64,000 nucleotides of DNA. It comes from Bacteroidetes bacterium GWC2_46_850 (GTDB taxonomy: Bacteria; Bacteroidota; Bacteroidia; Bacteroidales; Dysgonomonadaceae). Below, one piece after another: positions 9,412 through 18,565 of this stretch. The position numbers and the translations under genes are program-made. The first letter of the stretch is position 1, and the number at the start of each line of letters is the position of its first letter. The stretch spans positions 186,001-250,000 of the forward strand of contig MENQ01000021.1 in assembly GCA_001768325.1 (NCBI GenBank), read 5' to 3'. Below the pieces are notes generated by a model. That model was not told the origin of the DNA and searched no databases. It worked only from the letters and a program-made list of their open reading frames with translations.

Positions 9412-12369
9412 ATGAACATGCAAAAAAAGGTTGTCATAGCTCTTTTGTGGATGCTCCTTGGCGTGAATATACTGTATGCACATAATTTCGAGGATTCACA
9501 CCTTCCCTCTACCATTCAGGGAAAGGAGGGAAGGAGTGAACTGAGCCTCAGCCGGCAATATTACAAAGACGGCAAACAATCCCTTCTATGGAGCTGGGAG
9601 TCCGAAAACACGGTGCTGACCTTCACAGACAACGCCATCCATGACGTAGTCTCTTCCTTCGACCAGAGAAGTGGCGTTAAGCTCTGGATATTCAACGAAA
9701 CACCACAGGCTAATCCCGTTGTTTTCCGGTTCAGGGATGCAAACGATATGATACAGTACCAGTTCGATTTTCATCTCAACTTCACCGGATGGAGAGCGGC
9801 CTGGATTGCTTATAGTGACATGTGGACACCCGACGGTGGAAAAACAACCCCACAGCAGGTTGTCTCCATGGAAATGGTCTCCCCCGAAAATATTGCTACC
9901 GGGAGATTATGGCTCGACAGGATGGAGTTTGCTTCTTATGTAGACCGGCAGGCCACACCCGATGCACAGATACCGGAAAACAACCGACATCTGGACAGGG
10001 AGATATGGCACTGGGGATTGCTTCATAAATGGGAACAGCAGCAGTATGATCTGGAAATACCTGCAACTGTGACGATCGCCGAATCTACCGACCTGGCCCT
10101 TGTTTATGACAATGTGAAGCAGATGCTGAAAAAGGAAGGCCTTGCTGATGCCGAAAAAAAAGAATTGCAAAAGCTGATTCAACTCTTTTCCATCTCGGAA
10201 GATGGCACCAAGGGAGCGCCATTGATGCAAAACGACAATGCGAAGCAAGGAGATGTCCACTTCGGTCAGCTGAATAAACTTATCGACCTGTCTGCCCGCG
10301 CATGGTATGTCGATGGTGATAAATCGGCAAAAGAGGAGTTTGTGAAAACAGTCCGTTATATGCTGATCCAGGGTTTTGCATGGGAAAGTGGCATGGGAAC
10401 CAATCACCATTATGGCTACCAGATCAGGGATATCTTCGGCGCCATATGGTGGATGGAAGATGTGCTACGGGCAAACAACCTCTGGGTAGAGACCCGAAAA
10501 GCAGTCACCTACTGGAGTGGTCTGCAGGAAACGAGACGACCATTTAACCAACTGAGAGATGAGATCACCGACTCGTGGAACACCCTGCTTATTCCCCGGT
10601 TAACTTGTGTGCTTTGGGGCGAAACGGAACATGAACGGCTGAGGGATATGAAGGCCCTTGCGAGATGGGTCAACGGTTCGTTGCACTATTCTCCGGGAAC
10701 CATCGGCGGCATCAAGGTAGATGGAACCGCATTTCACCACGGCGGCCATTACCCTGCCTACTCCGTCCCGGGTTTATCTTATGTGGGACGCTATTTACAG
10801 TGCGTGAACAGGACGCAGTTCACCCTAAACCGGGAGGCATTTGCAGTACTGAAGTTCGCATTGCTGTCCCTTTCGCGACAGACAAACCTGAGAGACTGGG
10901 GAGTCGGTGTATCAGGCAGACATCCCTTCAACGGGTCCATCCATAAAAATGGCATACTGACCTATGCCTTTGCAGCCATGGTGCCGGCAGAAACTGACAG
11001 GGAGCTGGCCGGAGAATACCTTCGGCTGATGGAAGGAATGAGAAAATATTCCCCAGACGACACCCTTATCAACCAATTCAAAAAGGAAGGGATCTCCCTG
11101 AATCCATACCCAAAAGGTTTTTATGTTTACAATTATGCTTCACTGGGGATCTACCGGTACAATAAAAAATTGGTCGCCATGAAAGGTTTCACGCAGAACG
11201 TGTGGGGAAGCGAAATCTATGTCCGCGACAACCGATTCGGACGGTACCAGAGTTACGGCTCTCTCCAAATAATCGGCACTCCGGTGACTGAAGCACAGTA
11301 CAACGAATATCCCATCACCGAGGAGTCTTCCGGATACAGTGAGGCCGGATGGGACTGGAACAGAAACCCCGGAACAACCAGCATTTCCCTTCCCCTGGAA
11401 CGACTCAACTCTCCCATTGCAGGGAGTGATATGCTGCGTCAACCACACACATTTGCCGGCGCTTCACAGCTGAATGAGGGTGAATTTGGCATGTTTGCCA
11501 TGAAACTGGGGGAACGGGACAGGAAAAACTTTACACCCTCCTTCAATGCCCACAAATCCTTCTTTGCTTTTGGGAACAGGATCATTGCCCTGGGTGCGGC
11601 CATCAGAAACGACAACGGGGATTATCCGACCGAAACCACCCTCTTTCAGCAGCAGCTCCAATCAGTGGAGCAGCCGCTAGAGGTAAACGGAAAGAAAGTA
11701 AATCAATTTCCTTATCGACAGGAAATCGATCGCAACTGGCAAGAGCCGCTCATATTGAAAAATCTGACTGGTGATTATTATTTCCTTCCGCCGGGACAAT
11801 CTGTTTCCATCGAGAAGCAGGCACAGGAGTCGAAGGAGAATAAAAAGATGGATCCCACCCGTGGAAACTTTGCTACGGCCTATATCCGTCACGGGGCAGC
11901 ACCAGCAAACGATGCTTACGAATATATGATCCTGTTGGATGCAACCCAATCACAGATAAAACGACTAAAGAAGGGAATCACGGAGTATGAGATCATTCAA
12001 AAAGACGAGACGGCGCACATCGTACGCGACAGATTGAGCAATGCGAGAGGATATGCCATCTTTGAAGATTTCCGCGCCTCGACCGATACTTTCCTGGAGA
12101 AAAGCGACAAAGAAATCATGATCATGTTACAGCCCATAGGCAACAAATTGAATATAAGCGTGTGTGACCCCGATCTTCATCTAGGCGAATATAACTATAC
12201 AACTCCCACAGAAAGCAATCCCGTATCCAGGGAGATCACCCTGAAAGGGAATTACACGTTGGCAGATGTTCCCCCATCGGTGTCACTCCGTGCAGAAGGA
12301 AACAATACGATAATCACGGTGGTGTGCCAGCATGGCATGCCGGTGGAGTTCACGCTTTGCACAGATTAA
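9412..12369 (+). CDS. PL8-family chondroitin/hyaluronan lyase (first copy)
   Basis: A 985-residue polysaccharide lyase, close to the length of chondroitin ABC lyases. It cleaves the GalNAc-(1,4)-uronate bond by beta-elimination and leaves an unsaturated uronate. It has a signal peptide (MNMQKK... to about LYAH) and an N-terminal jelly-roll with the LSLSRQYYKDGKQSLLW pattern typical of ABC lyases. An alpha-toroid follows with DGTAFHHGGHYPAY, which supplies the expected His443 and Tyr450 pair seven residues apart, then SGRHP with the expected Arg, and GWDWN before the C-terminal beta-sandwiches. The frame is open upstream to 9271, but the ATG at 9412, one base after the sulfatase stop, gives a proper signal peptide. 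The residue before GWDWN is Ala here and Glu in the second copy; see findings. Confidence 0.9.
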   Translation: MNMQKKVVIALLWMLLGVNILYAHNFEDSHLPSTIQGKEGRSELSLSRQYYKDGKQSLLWSWESENTVLTFTDNAIHDVVSSFDQRSGVKLWIFNETPQANPVVFRFRDANDMIQYQFDFHLNFTGWRAAWIAYSDMWTPDGGKTTPQQVVSMEMVSPENIATGRLWLDRMEFASYVDRQATPDAQIPENNRHLDREIWHWGLLHKWEQQQYDLEIPATVTIAESTDLALVYDNVKQMLKKEGLADAEKKELQKLIQLFSISEDGTKGAPLMQNDNAKQGDVHFGQLNKLIDLSARAWYVDGDKSAKEEFVKTVRYMLIQGFAWESGMGTNHHYGYQIRDIFGAIWWMEDVLRANNLWVETRKAVTYWSGLQETRRPFNQLRDEITDSWNTLLIPRLTCVLWGETEHERLRDMKALARWVNGSLHYSPGTIGGIKVDGTAFHHGGHYPAYSVPGLSYVGRYLQCVNRTQFTLNREAFAVLKFALLSLSRQTNLRDWGVGVSGRHPFNGSIHKNGILTYAFAAMVPAETDRELAGEYLRLMEGMRKYSPDDTLINQFKKEGISLNPYPKGFYVYNYASLGIYRYNKKLVAMKGFTQNVWGSEIYVRDNRFGRYQSYGSLQIIGTPVTEAQYNEYPITEESSGYSEAGWDWNRNPGTTSISLPLERLNSPIAGSDMLRQPHTFAGASQLNEGEFGMFAMKLGERDRKNFTPSFNAHKSFFAFGNRIIALGAAIRNDNGDYPTETTLFQQQLQSVEQPLEVNGKKVNQFPYRQEIDRNWQEPLILKNLTGDYYFLPPGQSVSIEKQAQESKENKKMDPTRGNFATAYIRHGAAPANDAYEYMILLDATQSQIKRLKKGITEYEIIQKDETAHIVRDRLSNARGYAIFEDFRASTDTFLEKSDKEIMIMLQPIGNKLNISVCDPDLHLGEYNYTTPTESNPVSREITLKGNYTLADVPPSVSLRAEGNNTIITVVCQHGMPVEFTLCTD

Positions 12370-12412
12370 TCATTCAGAAATAAAAAAATCAACAAATATT
12401 AAAAAACAGAAG

Positions 12413-13621
12413 ATGAGACAATTCTCCATGCTATTTTTACTGGCCATCCTGCTGGGAGCCTGTACAGAGCAAAACGAAAAGAAGCCGCAGGGCGGCTCAG
12501 CCGATTTATTTGCTGATGTGATCAACACGGCCGAACAGCAAATAGGATATCAGGTAAAAGTGATCGAAGAGTCGGGTAAAATACTGAACCCCAGAACCAT
12601 TGAAAACGGGTATGTACAATATATCCCAAAAGATGACTGGACGAGCGGATTCTTTCCCGGAACACTGTTTTATATGTACGACCTGACGAATGATCAGAAA
12701 TGGATGGATGCAGGCATTAAACAGACCGAAGACCTGGACACGATTAAACACCTTAAATGGCACCATGACGTGGGCTTCATGATCAACTGCAGCTTTGGAA
12801 ATGCTTTGAGAGTCACCGGCAATGAAGCCTACAAGCATGTGATCGTAGAAGCAGCTTCTTCACTGGCAACACGGTTCAGACCTGCTGCAGGCGTGATCCA
12901 AAGCTGGGATGAAGACAGAGGATGGCAAGGAGAACGGGGATGGATGTGTCCGGTAATCATTGACAACATGATGAACCTGGAACTGCTGTTTAAAGCCACC
13001 GAGATTTCGGGAGACTCCACTTTTTATAAAATGGCGGTATCTCATGCCAATACCACCATGGAGAATCATTACAGGGACGACTGGAGTTGTTACCACGTAG
13101 TCGACTACGACAAGGAACAGGGAGGTGTGAGAAGCAAACAAAATGCACAGGGATATGCAGATGAGTCTGCCTGGGCACGGGGACAAGCATGGGGAATATA
13201 TGGATTCACCGTGGCTTACAGATATACGAAAGACGAACGTTATCTGGATATGGCTCACAAAATTTATAACTATATCTTCACCCATAAAAATCTTCCGGAA
13301 GATTTGGTACCCTATTGGGATTATAACGCTCCGAATATTCCGAACGAACCCCGCGATGCTTCGGCTGCTGCCGCCACAGCCTCTGCTTTATATGAGCTGG
13401 TCGCTCTCGGACAAAAACAATACAAGGAAACAGCCGATAAAATAATGAATTCCCTTGCCAGCGATGCATACAAAGCAATTGTGGGAACAAACGGCAACTT
13501 TGTGCTGATGCATTCCGTGGGAAGTATCCCTCACGGCAACGAAATTGATGTTCCCCTCAACTACGCTGACTATTATTTCCTGGAGGCGTTGACACGCAAA
13601 AAGAATGTAGAAAATCTCTGA
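12413..13621 (+). CDS. GH88 unsaturated glucuronyl hydrolase lipoprotein (chondroitin locus)
   Basis: A 402-residue enzyme that removes the 4,5-unsaturated uronate from the non-reducing end of lyase products by hydration of the double bond. It is a lipoprotein (LLGAC, Cys17). The (alpha/alpha)6 barrel signatures are DWTSGFFPGTLFYMY, HHDVGFM with the first catalytic Asp (Asp119), IIDNMMNLELLF with the second (Asp184), DESAWARGQAWGIYGF, PYWDYNAPN and PRDASAAA. The frame continues upstream to 12332, but the ATG at 12413 starts a clean lipoprotein signal. It lies between the two PL8 genes, so its substrates are probably unsaturated chondroitin or hyaluronan disaccharides. Its product enters the KduI pathway at 47737. 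Confidence 0.94.
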   Translation: MRQFSMLFLLAILLGACTEQNEKKPQGGSADLFADVINTAEQQIGYQVKVIEESGKILNPRTIENGYVQYIPKDDWTSGFFPGTLFYMYDLTNDQKWMDAGIKQTEDLDTIKHLKWHHDVGFMINCSFGNALRVTGNEAYKHVIVEAASSLATRFRPAAGVIQSWDEDRGWQGERGWMCPVIIDNMMNLELLFKATEISGDSTFYKMAVSHANTTMENHYRDDWSCYHVVDYDKEQGGVRSKQNAQGYADESAWARGQAWGIYGFTVAYRYTKDERYLDMAHKIYNYIFTHKNLPEDLVPYWDYNAPNIPNEPRDASAAAATASALYELVALGQKQYKETADKIMNSLASDAYKAIVGTNGNFVLMHSVGSIPHGNEIDVPLNYADYYFLEALTRKKNVENL

Positions 13622-13697
13622 TAATTCCACAGTGGACTTTGCCCGGACAATCACGAACAGGCAATTCCTCGCATGATCCCCGAAAGCAGCATTGATA

Positions 13698-16600
13698 ATG
13701 AAGAAACTTTTATTTATATTTTTGAATCTGTCGTTTCTCTTTGTCTCTTTTTCCAGAGATTTCAAAGAGTATACCCATGAGGCAATTATTTCGTTCGAAA
13801 AAGATGATCTGCCGGATCATGATACACAATCTGCGCTTACTTTCTCTTCCGAACACTATAAACATTTGCAGCATAGCCTGAAGTGGACATGGAACAGCAG
13901 GGATTCATATTGGAGTATACGCGAACCGATCAATTATGTAAAACCGTCGACTCAGGCAGATCCGCAGATATCTACCTTTGTATGCTGGATCTATTCAGAC
14001 AAACCGATCAAAGAGGGAAAGTTGCGGGTTGAGTTCCTGAAAGAGGGAAAAGTGGCTTCATACTTTGATTACGGGCTGGATTTTACCGGCTGGAGAGGTG
14101 CCTGGATCGCCTTCGACCGCGATATGGAGGGTATGCCGGAAGAGGGAATGGATGAAGTGCGCTTCCGCGTTCCGGACGTTAATGCCGGCAAGCTGTTCTT
14201 CGATCATCTGATCCTCGCATCAATGCAGGATGCACGACACCACACCGCGGACTTTCAGGCTCCCTTCATCAACGAGGGAACGACCAATCACTGGCTTATT
14301 CTGCATGAATCCTGGTTGAAAGGGTTCGACATCCCTTTGGTAAATGCCACACCGTCGGAAATAAACGATATCAATCAGATTGAAAACCGGGTGAGGGAGT
14401 ATCTGCTGAAAGGGCAAAAAGCAAAACCTTTACAGATGCTGCAGCACGAAGTGGAGCAGCATCGTATCACGGAGAATCCCGATGGTACCCTCAAAGGAGT
14501 GCCCCTCTTCTTTGAGCGGTTTGGTGAAACCTATCAGGTATTTGGGGCTGAGAAATACTCCCGGATATATGATAACATCATGGGATTGAGCAACTTCAAC
14601 AAAACACTGTTCAATCTTTCCGTGGCCTACAACCTGTCGGATGATGAAACAGAGAAAAGAGCGCTGGAAAAGATGTTCCTGAAAATGATCCGTCATATGC
14701 TTGATCAGGGTTTCCAGGCTGGCAGCGCTATGGGGACACTTCATCACCTCGGTTACAGCATGCGCAACTATTATCCGGCAGTTTTTCTGATGGCTGACGT
14801 GTTGGAACAACATCATCTGAAAAACCAACTCCAACAAGCCATGGAATGGTTTGCCGGCACAGGAGAAGTAAAAACAGCTCCGCTGATACCGGGAATGGAT
14901 GTGGATACATTCAACACCAATCTGATTGCCAGATTGACCAGTATCCTGATGATCAGCTCCCAGCCTGAAAAAGTGCGTTATCTGCATACATTTACAAGGT
15001 GGCTGAACAATGGATATCAATATGCGGACGGTACAAGAGGTACCTTCAAAATTGACGGCACCATGTTTCATCATCGCCACAATTATCCAGCATACGCGGT
15101 AGGTGGACTTGACGGGGCAGTAGCAGCCATCTATCTGCTGAGAAACACCGGTTTTAAAATTTCGGAACAGAGCCACCGGATATTAAAAAAAGCGCTCCTC
15201 TCCATGCGGACATACTGCAACCTGCAAACATGGCCGCTCTCGCTCTCGGGAAGACACCCCGACGGGGAGGGAAGTCTGGAGCCTGAACAGTTCGGACTGC
15301 TGGCACTGGCAGGCACGCCCGATGGAAAAGAGACAATAGACCAGGGGATGGCCAAGGCCTACCTGAGACTGGTCACCCAAAAAACGGACATCACCCGCAC
15401 ACTCGCTGCAAAAGGCTATGCAGCAGAAAAATCGCCGGTGGGTAACCACTCATTCAATTATTCCGGACTCATTGTACACAGGAGAGCCGACTGGATGGTC
15501 TCCGCCATGGGCCACAGCAGGTACCTCTGGGCCAGTGAAGGATACCGCGGCGAGAATCTCTTCGGAAGATATCTGAATCACGGCTCACTACAGATACTGG
15601 CTACCGGTGACCCTATCTCCAACAAGGGCTCGGGTTTCCGTCAGGAGGGATGGGACTGGAATCACTTTCCGGGCACCACAGCTACTGTCTTACCCATGGA
15701 ACAACTCAGGGCAGACGTAAAAAACGTGGACGACATGTCGGGCTTCGAGGAGATGCTGCTCTCCGACGAGTCTTTTTTAGGGGGAATATCCATCCGGGGA
15801 AAAAATGGTGCTTTCGGCATGAAACTCCACGAACACGACAAGTACAACGGCTCACTACGGGCAAGAAAATCGGTCTTCTTCTTCAACAACAGAGTTGTTG
15901 CGTTGGGTAGCAACATCGCGTCTGCCCTTCCCGAAGAAACCCATACAACCCTGTTTCAGGTATTTCTCGAGGATAAACGCATGCCCTTCTTTGAAAATGG
16001 CCGCAATAACAGAAATTTTCCATATAAAACGACGCTCGGTGATGACAGGATAAACGGTCTGTCTGACGGGTTAAACAACTACTTTTTTGTCCGTAATGGA
16101 ACGGTTATTTTCAGCAAGGAAAACCAAAAATCGTTGCACGAGGAAACGGGACTTCCCACACGAAACAACTTTGCACTGGCTGCCATCAATCATGGAGCTA
16201 CCCCACGTAACAACGCGTACGAATATATGATTCTGGTACAACCTGGGCAGAACGAGAGAGAAAAAATATGGGAAGAGACCCGGTCAGGCAGACTCCCCTA
16301 CCGGGTACTGCAGCACGATTCATTGGCCCATATCGTACAGGATATGGAAACACATACAACAGGGTATGTACTGTTTGAAGCAGGAGCAGTCTCTTCAGAT
16401 GATCTGCTGCTGGAAGTAAGTCTCCCCAGCCTTGTAATGGCGGAAGAGATCGATGAAAATCAGCTGATTCTCACGGCATGCGACCCCGATCTTCGCTTCT
16501 ACGAAGGTCCCGCCGATGAGGTGTATGACGCTGCAGGAAAAAGAACCGAACGAAGTGTCTATTCCAGGAACTGGATCGATAACCCCTCGGGCAAATCGGT

Positions 16601-16745
16601 GCTGCAGATAAAAATTGCGGGCAAATGGCATATCGGTGCAACAAACCATCATGTACGTATCGTGGACCTGTCGGATGAAAGTACCCTCATCGAGTTTGAA
16701 TGTCAGCATGGATTATCGGAAGAAATTTTATTAATTCACAACTAA
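13698..16745 (+). CDS. PL8-family chondroitin ABC-type lyase (second copy)
   Basis: A 1015-residue paralogue of the lyase at 9412 with the same domain order: signal peptide (MKKLLFIFLNLSFLFVSFS), N-terminal carbohydrate-binding-like jelly-roll, alpha-toroid and C-terminal beta-sandwiches. Catalytic signatures are DGTMFHHRHNYPAY (His and Tyr seven residues apart), SGRHP (Arg) and QEGWDWNHFPGTTA, where a Glu directly precedes GWDWN as expected for the ABC-type acidic residue. A TTG at 13692 also opens this frame, but the ATG at 13698 gives the better signal peptide. It follows GH88 by 76 nt and the next sulfatase starts 8 nt after it. The two copies are clearly diverged, so they may split endo- and exo-action or different sulfation patterns. 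Confidence 0.9.
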   Translation: MKKLLFIFLNLSFLFVSFSRDFKEYTHEAIISFEKDDLPDHDTQSALTFSSEHYKHLQHSLKWTWNSRDSYWSIREPINYVKPSTQADPQISTFVCWIYSDKPIKEGKLRVEFLKEGKVASYFDYGLDFTGWRGAWIAFDRDMEGMPEEGMDEVRFRVPDVNAGKLFFDHLILASMQDARHHTADFQAPFINEGTTNHWLILHESWLKGFDIPLVNATPSEINDINQIENRVREYLLKGQKAKPLQMLQHEVEQHRITENPDGTLKGVPLFFERFGETYQVFGAEKYSRIYDNIMGLSNFNKTLFNLSVAYNLSDDETEKRALEKMFLKMIRHMLDQGFQAGSAMGTLHHLGYSMRNYYPAVFLMADVLEQHHLKNQLQQAMEWFAGTGEVKTAPLIPGMDVDTFNTNLIARLTSILMISSQPEKVRYLHTFTRWLNNGYQYADGTRGTFKIDGTMFHHRHNYPAYAVGGLDGAVAAIYLLRNTGFKISEQSHRILKKALLSMRTYCNLQTWPLSLSGRHPDGEGSLEPEQFGLLALAGTPDGKETIDQGMAKAYLRLVTQKTDITRTLAAKGYAAEKSPVGNHSFNYSGLIVHRRADWMVSAMGHSRYLWASEGYRGENLFGRYLNHGSLQILATGDPISNKGSGFRQEGWDWNHFPGTTATVLPMEQLRADVKNVDDMSGFEEMLLSDESFLGGISIRGKNGAFGMKLHEHDKYNGSLRARKSVFFFNNRVVALGSNIASALPEETHTTLFQVFLEDKRMPFFENGRNNRNFPYKTTLGDDRINGLSDGLNNYFFVRNGTVIFSKENQKSLHEETGLPTRNNFALAAINHGATPRNNAYEYMILVQPGQNEREKIWEETRSGRLPYRVLQHDSLAHIVQDMETHTTGYVLFEAGAVSSDDLLLEVSLPSLVMAEEIDENQLILTACDPDLRFYEGPADEVYDAAGKRTERSVYSRNWIDNPSGKSVLQIKIAGKWHIGATNHHVRIVDLSDESTLIEFECQHGLSEEILLIHN

Positions 16746-16753
16746 AATTGACA

Positions 16754-18319
16754 ATGATGTCATACTTGAATAAAACAGTTTCATATCTGGGGATGATCGG
16801 CTTGATTCCCCTTGTCTCCTGTGGTGGTAAAGGACAAGCTGTCCCTAACGAACAAAGCGCGCCCAATGTGATCTATGTTTTTCCCGATCAGATGCGCAAC
16901 AGCGCCATGGAGTTCTGGAGCAGCGAAAAGTATGCTCCGCATATCCGCTACAAGGGAGATCCCGTGATCACACCCAATCTGAATAAATTTGCCGATGAAG
17001 CGGTCGTATTTTCCTCAGCCTACAGCAACACCCCCCTGAGCAGCCCCCATCGCGGTTCTTTGCTTACCGGGATGTATCCAAACCAAAGCGGGGTACCGCT
17101 GAACATCAATTCAACCCGTCCCTTCAACTCACTCCGCGACGATGTGACCACCATCAGCGACCTGTATAGCCAAAACGGATACAACTGCGCCTACATCGGC
17201 AAATATCACCTCGATGCACCGACGCCCAACGACCCGGGTAATCCCGGACACTATGTGGAGGAGAGAGATCCGGTATGGGATGCTTACACCCCCCCCGAAA
17301 AGAGACACAGCTTCGACTTCTGGTACTCCTACGGCACTTTTGATGTGCACAAGAAACCCCATTATTGGGATACGGCAGGAAGAAAACATGAAATAAGGGA
17401 GTGGTCGCCCAAACATGAGACCGACATCGCCATCGACTATCTCATCAACAGCAAGGGCCAGCGTGACAGCTCCAAACCCTTTTTCATGATGATCAGCATG
17501 AATCCACCACATCACCCCTACAGCTCGCTCGACGACTGCATGGAGGAGGATTATAACCTCTACAAAGACAAGACACTGGGAGAGTTACTCATTCGTGACA
17601 ATGTCGACACCACCATGGCGAAGGCTGCATCTGCCCCTTATTATTTTGCTCAGGTAACCGGCGTGGACCGGGAATTTGGCAGGCTCCTCAAGGCTTTGGA
17701 TAGCTTAGGTCTGACAGACAATACAATAGTGGTGTTTGCGTCGGACCACGGAGAAACATTGTGCAGTCAGGGTATCGATGACCCCAAGAATTCTCCCTAC
17801 GCAGAATCGACCGACATCCCGTTCCTGATCCGATATCCGGGGAAATTGAAGCCAAGAGTAGAAGAACTGATACTCTCAACGCCCGATATTATGCCCACCC
17901 TGCTTGGTCTGAGCGGCCTGGAAAAAAGAATACCCCGCAATGTTCAGGGAGAAAATTTTGCCCCTTACCTGCTCACCGGAGAGAATGCTTCATCCCTTCC
18001 CAAGAGCGCTCTTTATATCAGAAACCTTGATGGTGCAAAAGATGAAAATGGAAAGGTAATCTCTTATTTTCCGGAAACAAGAGGCGTAAAAACCGATAGG
18101 TATACACTGGCCCTGACCATCAACAAAGAAACAAGAAAGCTGAAAGAAGTATATTTCTTTGACAATCTAGCGGATCCCTATCAGTTGAATAACCTGAAAC
18201 CCGACGATTATCCTGCGGTGAAAGAGCAATTATTAAACGAACTGGCAGGACAACTAAAGAAAACTGACGATCCCTGGTATAACGAAAAGATACTTGCGGG
18301 TATGATACCTTACTATTAA
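16754..18319 (+). CDS. S1-family sulfatase lipoprotein, probable GalNAc sulfatase
   Basis: A 521-residue sulfatase that closes the chondroitin operon. The likely start is the ATG at 16754 (or the next codon, 16757), 8 nt after the PL8 stop. The lipobox ends at LVSC (Cys23) and is followed by GGKG, so periplasmic retention is likely. The formylglycine site is SSPHR with its first Ser at codon 17039, so it is the Ser type. Other signatures are FPDQMRN near the N-terminus, GKYHLD, a characteristic FDFWYSYGTFD stretch, and FASDHGE. From memory, the FDFWYSYGT region resembles GalNAc-4-O-sulfatases of chondroitin loci; this is a tentative match. A strong hairpin follows at 18364-18392 and probably ends the transcript. 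Confidence 0.92.
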   Translation: MMSYLNKTVSYLGMIGLIPLVSCGGKGQAVPNEQSAPNVIYVFPDQMRNSAMEFWSSEKYAPHIRYKGDPVITPNLNKFADEAVVFSSAYSNTPLSSPHRGSLLTGMYPNQSGVPLNINSTRPFNSLRDDVTTISDLYSQNGYNCAYIGKYHLDAPTPNDPGNPGHYVEERDPVWDAYTPPEKRHSFDFWYSYGTFDVHKKPHYWDTAGRKHEIREWSPKHETDIAIDYLINSKGQRDSSKPFFMMISMNPPHHPYSSLDDCMEEDYNLYKDKTLGELLIRDNVDTTMAKAASAPYYFAQVTGVDREFGRLLKALDSLGLTDNTIVVFASDHGETLCSQGIDDPKNSPYAESTDIPFLIRYPGKLKPRVEELILSTPDIMPTLLGLSGLEKRIPRNVQGENFAPYLLTGENASSLPKSALYIRNLDGAKDENGKVISYFPETRGVKTDRYTLALTINKETRKLKEVYFFDNLADPYQLNNLKPDDYPAVKEQLLNELAGQLKKTDDPWYNEKILAGMIPYY

Positions 18320-18363
18320 CGTGCAACAGGATTCACACATCATGCAATGATCCGCCCTCATGG

Positions 18364-18392
18364 CATTCCCATCACTACTTTTGATGGGAATG
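18364..18392 (+). terminator. Intrinsic terminator after the chondroitin operon
   Basis: There is a perfect 10-bp stem, CATTCCCATC (18364-18373) with GATGGGAATG (18383-18392), around a 9-nt loop. It is followed by a T-rich stretch (TTATTCTTTATT). It lies 45 nt after the sulfatase stop and before the regulatory region of the next gene. Confidence 0.75.
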
Positions 18393-18456
18393 TTATTCTT
18401 TATTCGCTATGTTTTCATCGGCTGCTTTAAAATGGTCTTCTCCTTGAACCTCTCTC

Positions 18457-18499
18457 TTTGAACAAATCTGAAAATAAAATACACAAATCTGAAACTATT
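18457..18499 (+). promoter_or_regulatory. Putative HTCS operator, two direct copies, upstream of the PL15-like gene
   Basis: There are two direct copies of one motif 21 bp apart: ACAAATCTGAAAATAAA at 18462-18478 and ACAAATCTGAAACTATT at 18483-18499, preceded by TTTGA. The proximal copy ends 37 nt before the -7 box at 18537. The whole 43-nt block matches the block at 21202-21244 in 33 of 43 positions. A third proximal copy with the same 37-nt spacing lies at 30397. The 21-bp period (two helical turns) fits a dimeric AraC-type DNA-binding domain such as that of the HTCS at 26435. The regulator assignment is inference. Confidence 0.7.
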
Positions 18500-18536
18500 C
18501 ACGTCGAAACAATTTTAATATTTTTTCAGGAGTGGA

Positions 18537-18544
18537 TAATTTTG
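18537..18544 (+). promoter_or_regulatory. -7 box TAATTTTG of the PL15-like gene
   Basis: It matches TAnnTTTG and lies 21 nt before the ATG at 18566. No good TTTG -33 element is present, only TTTA at about the right place. This suits an activator-dependent promoter served by the direct repeats at 18457-18499. Confidence 0.6.
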
Positions 18545-18565
18545 TAGAGAACAAAAATATACCCT

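Noticed and set aside
12332-12412. N-terminal extension of the first GH88 gene
   Set aside because: It overlaps the PL8 end and places 27 polar residues before a good lipoprotein signal.
14430-15176. A 248-codon open frame on the minus strand
   Set aside because: It lies fully inside the PL8 gene on the other strand, has no signal or family motif, and the plus-strand product has clear catalytic motifs.
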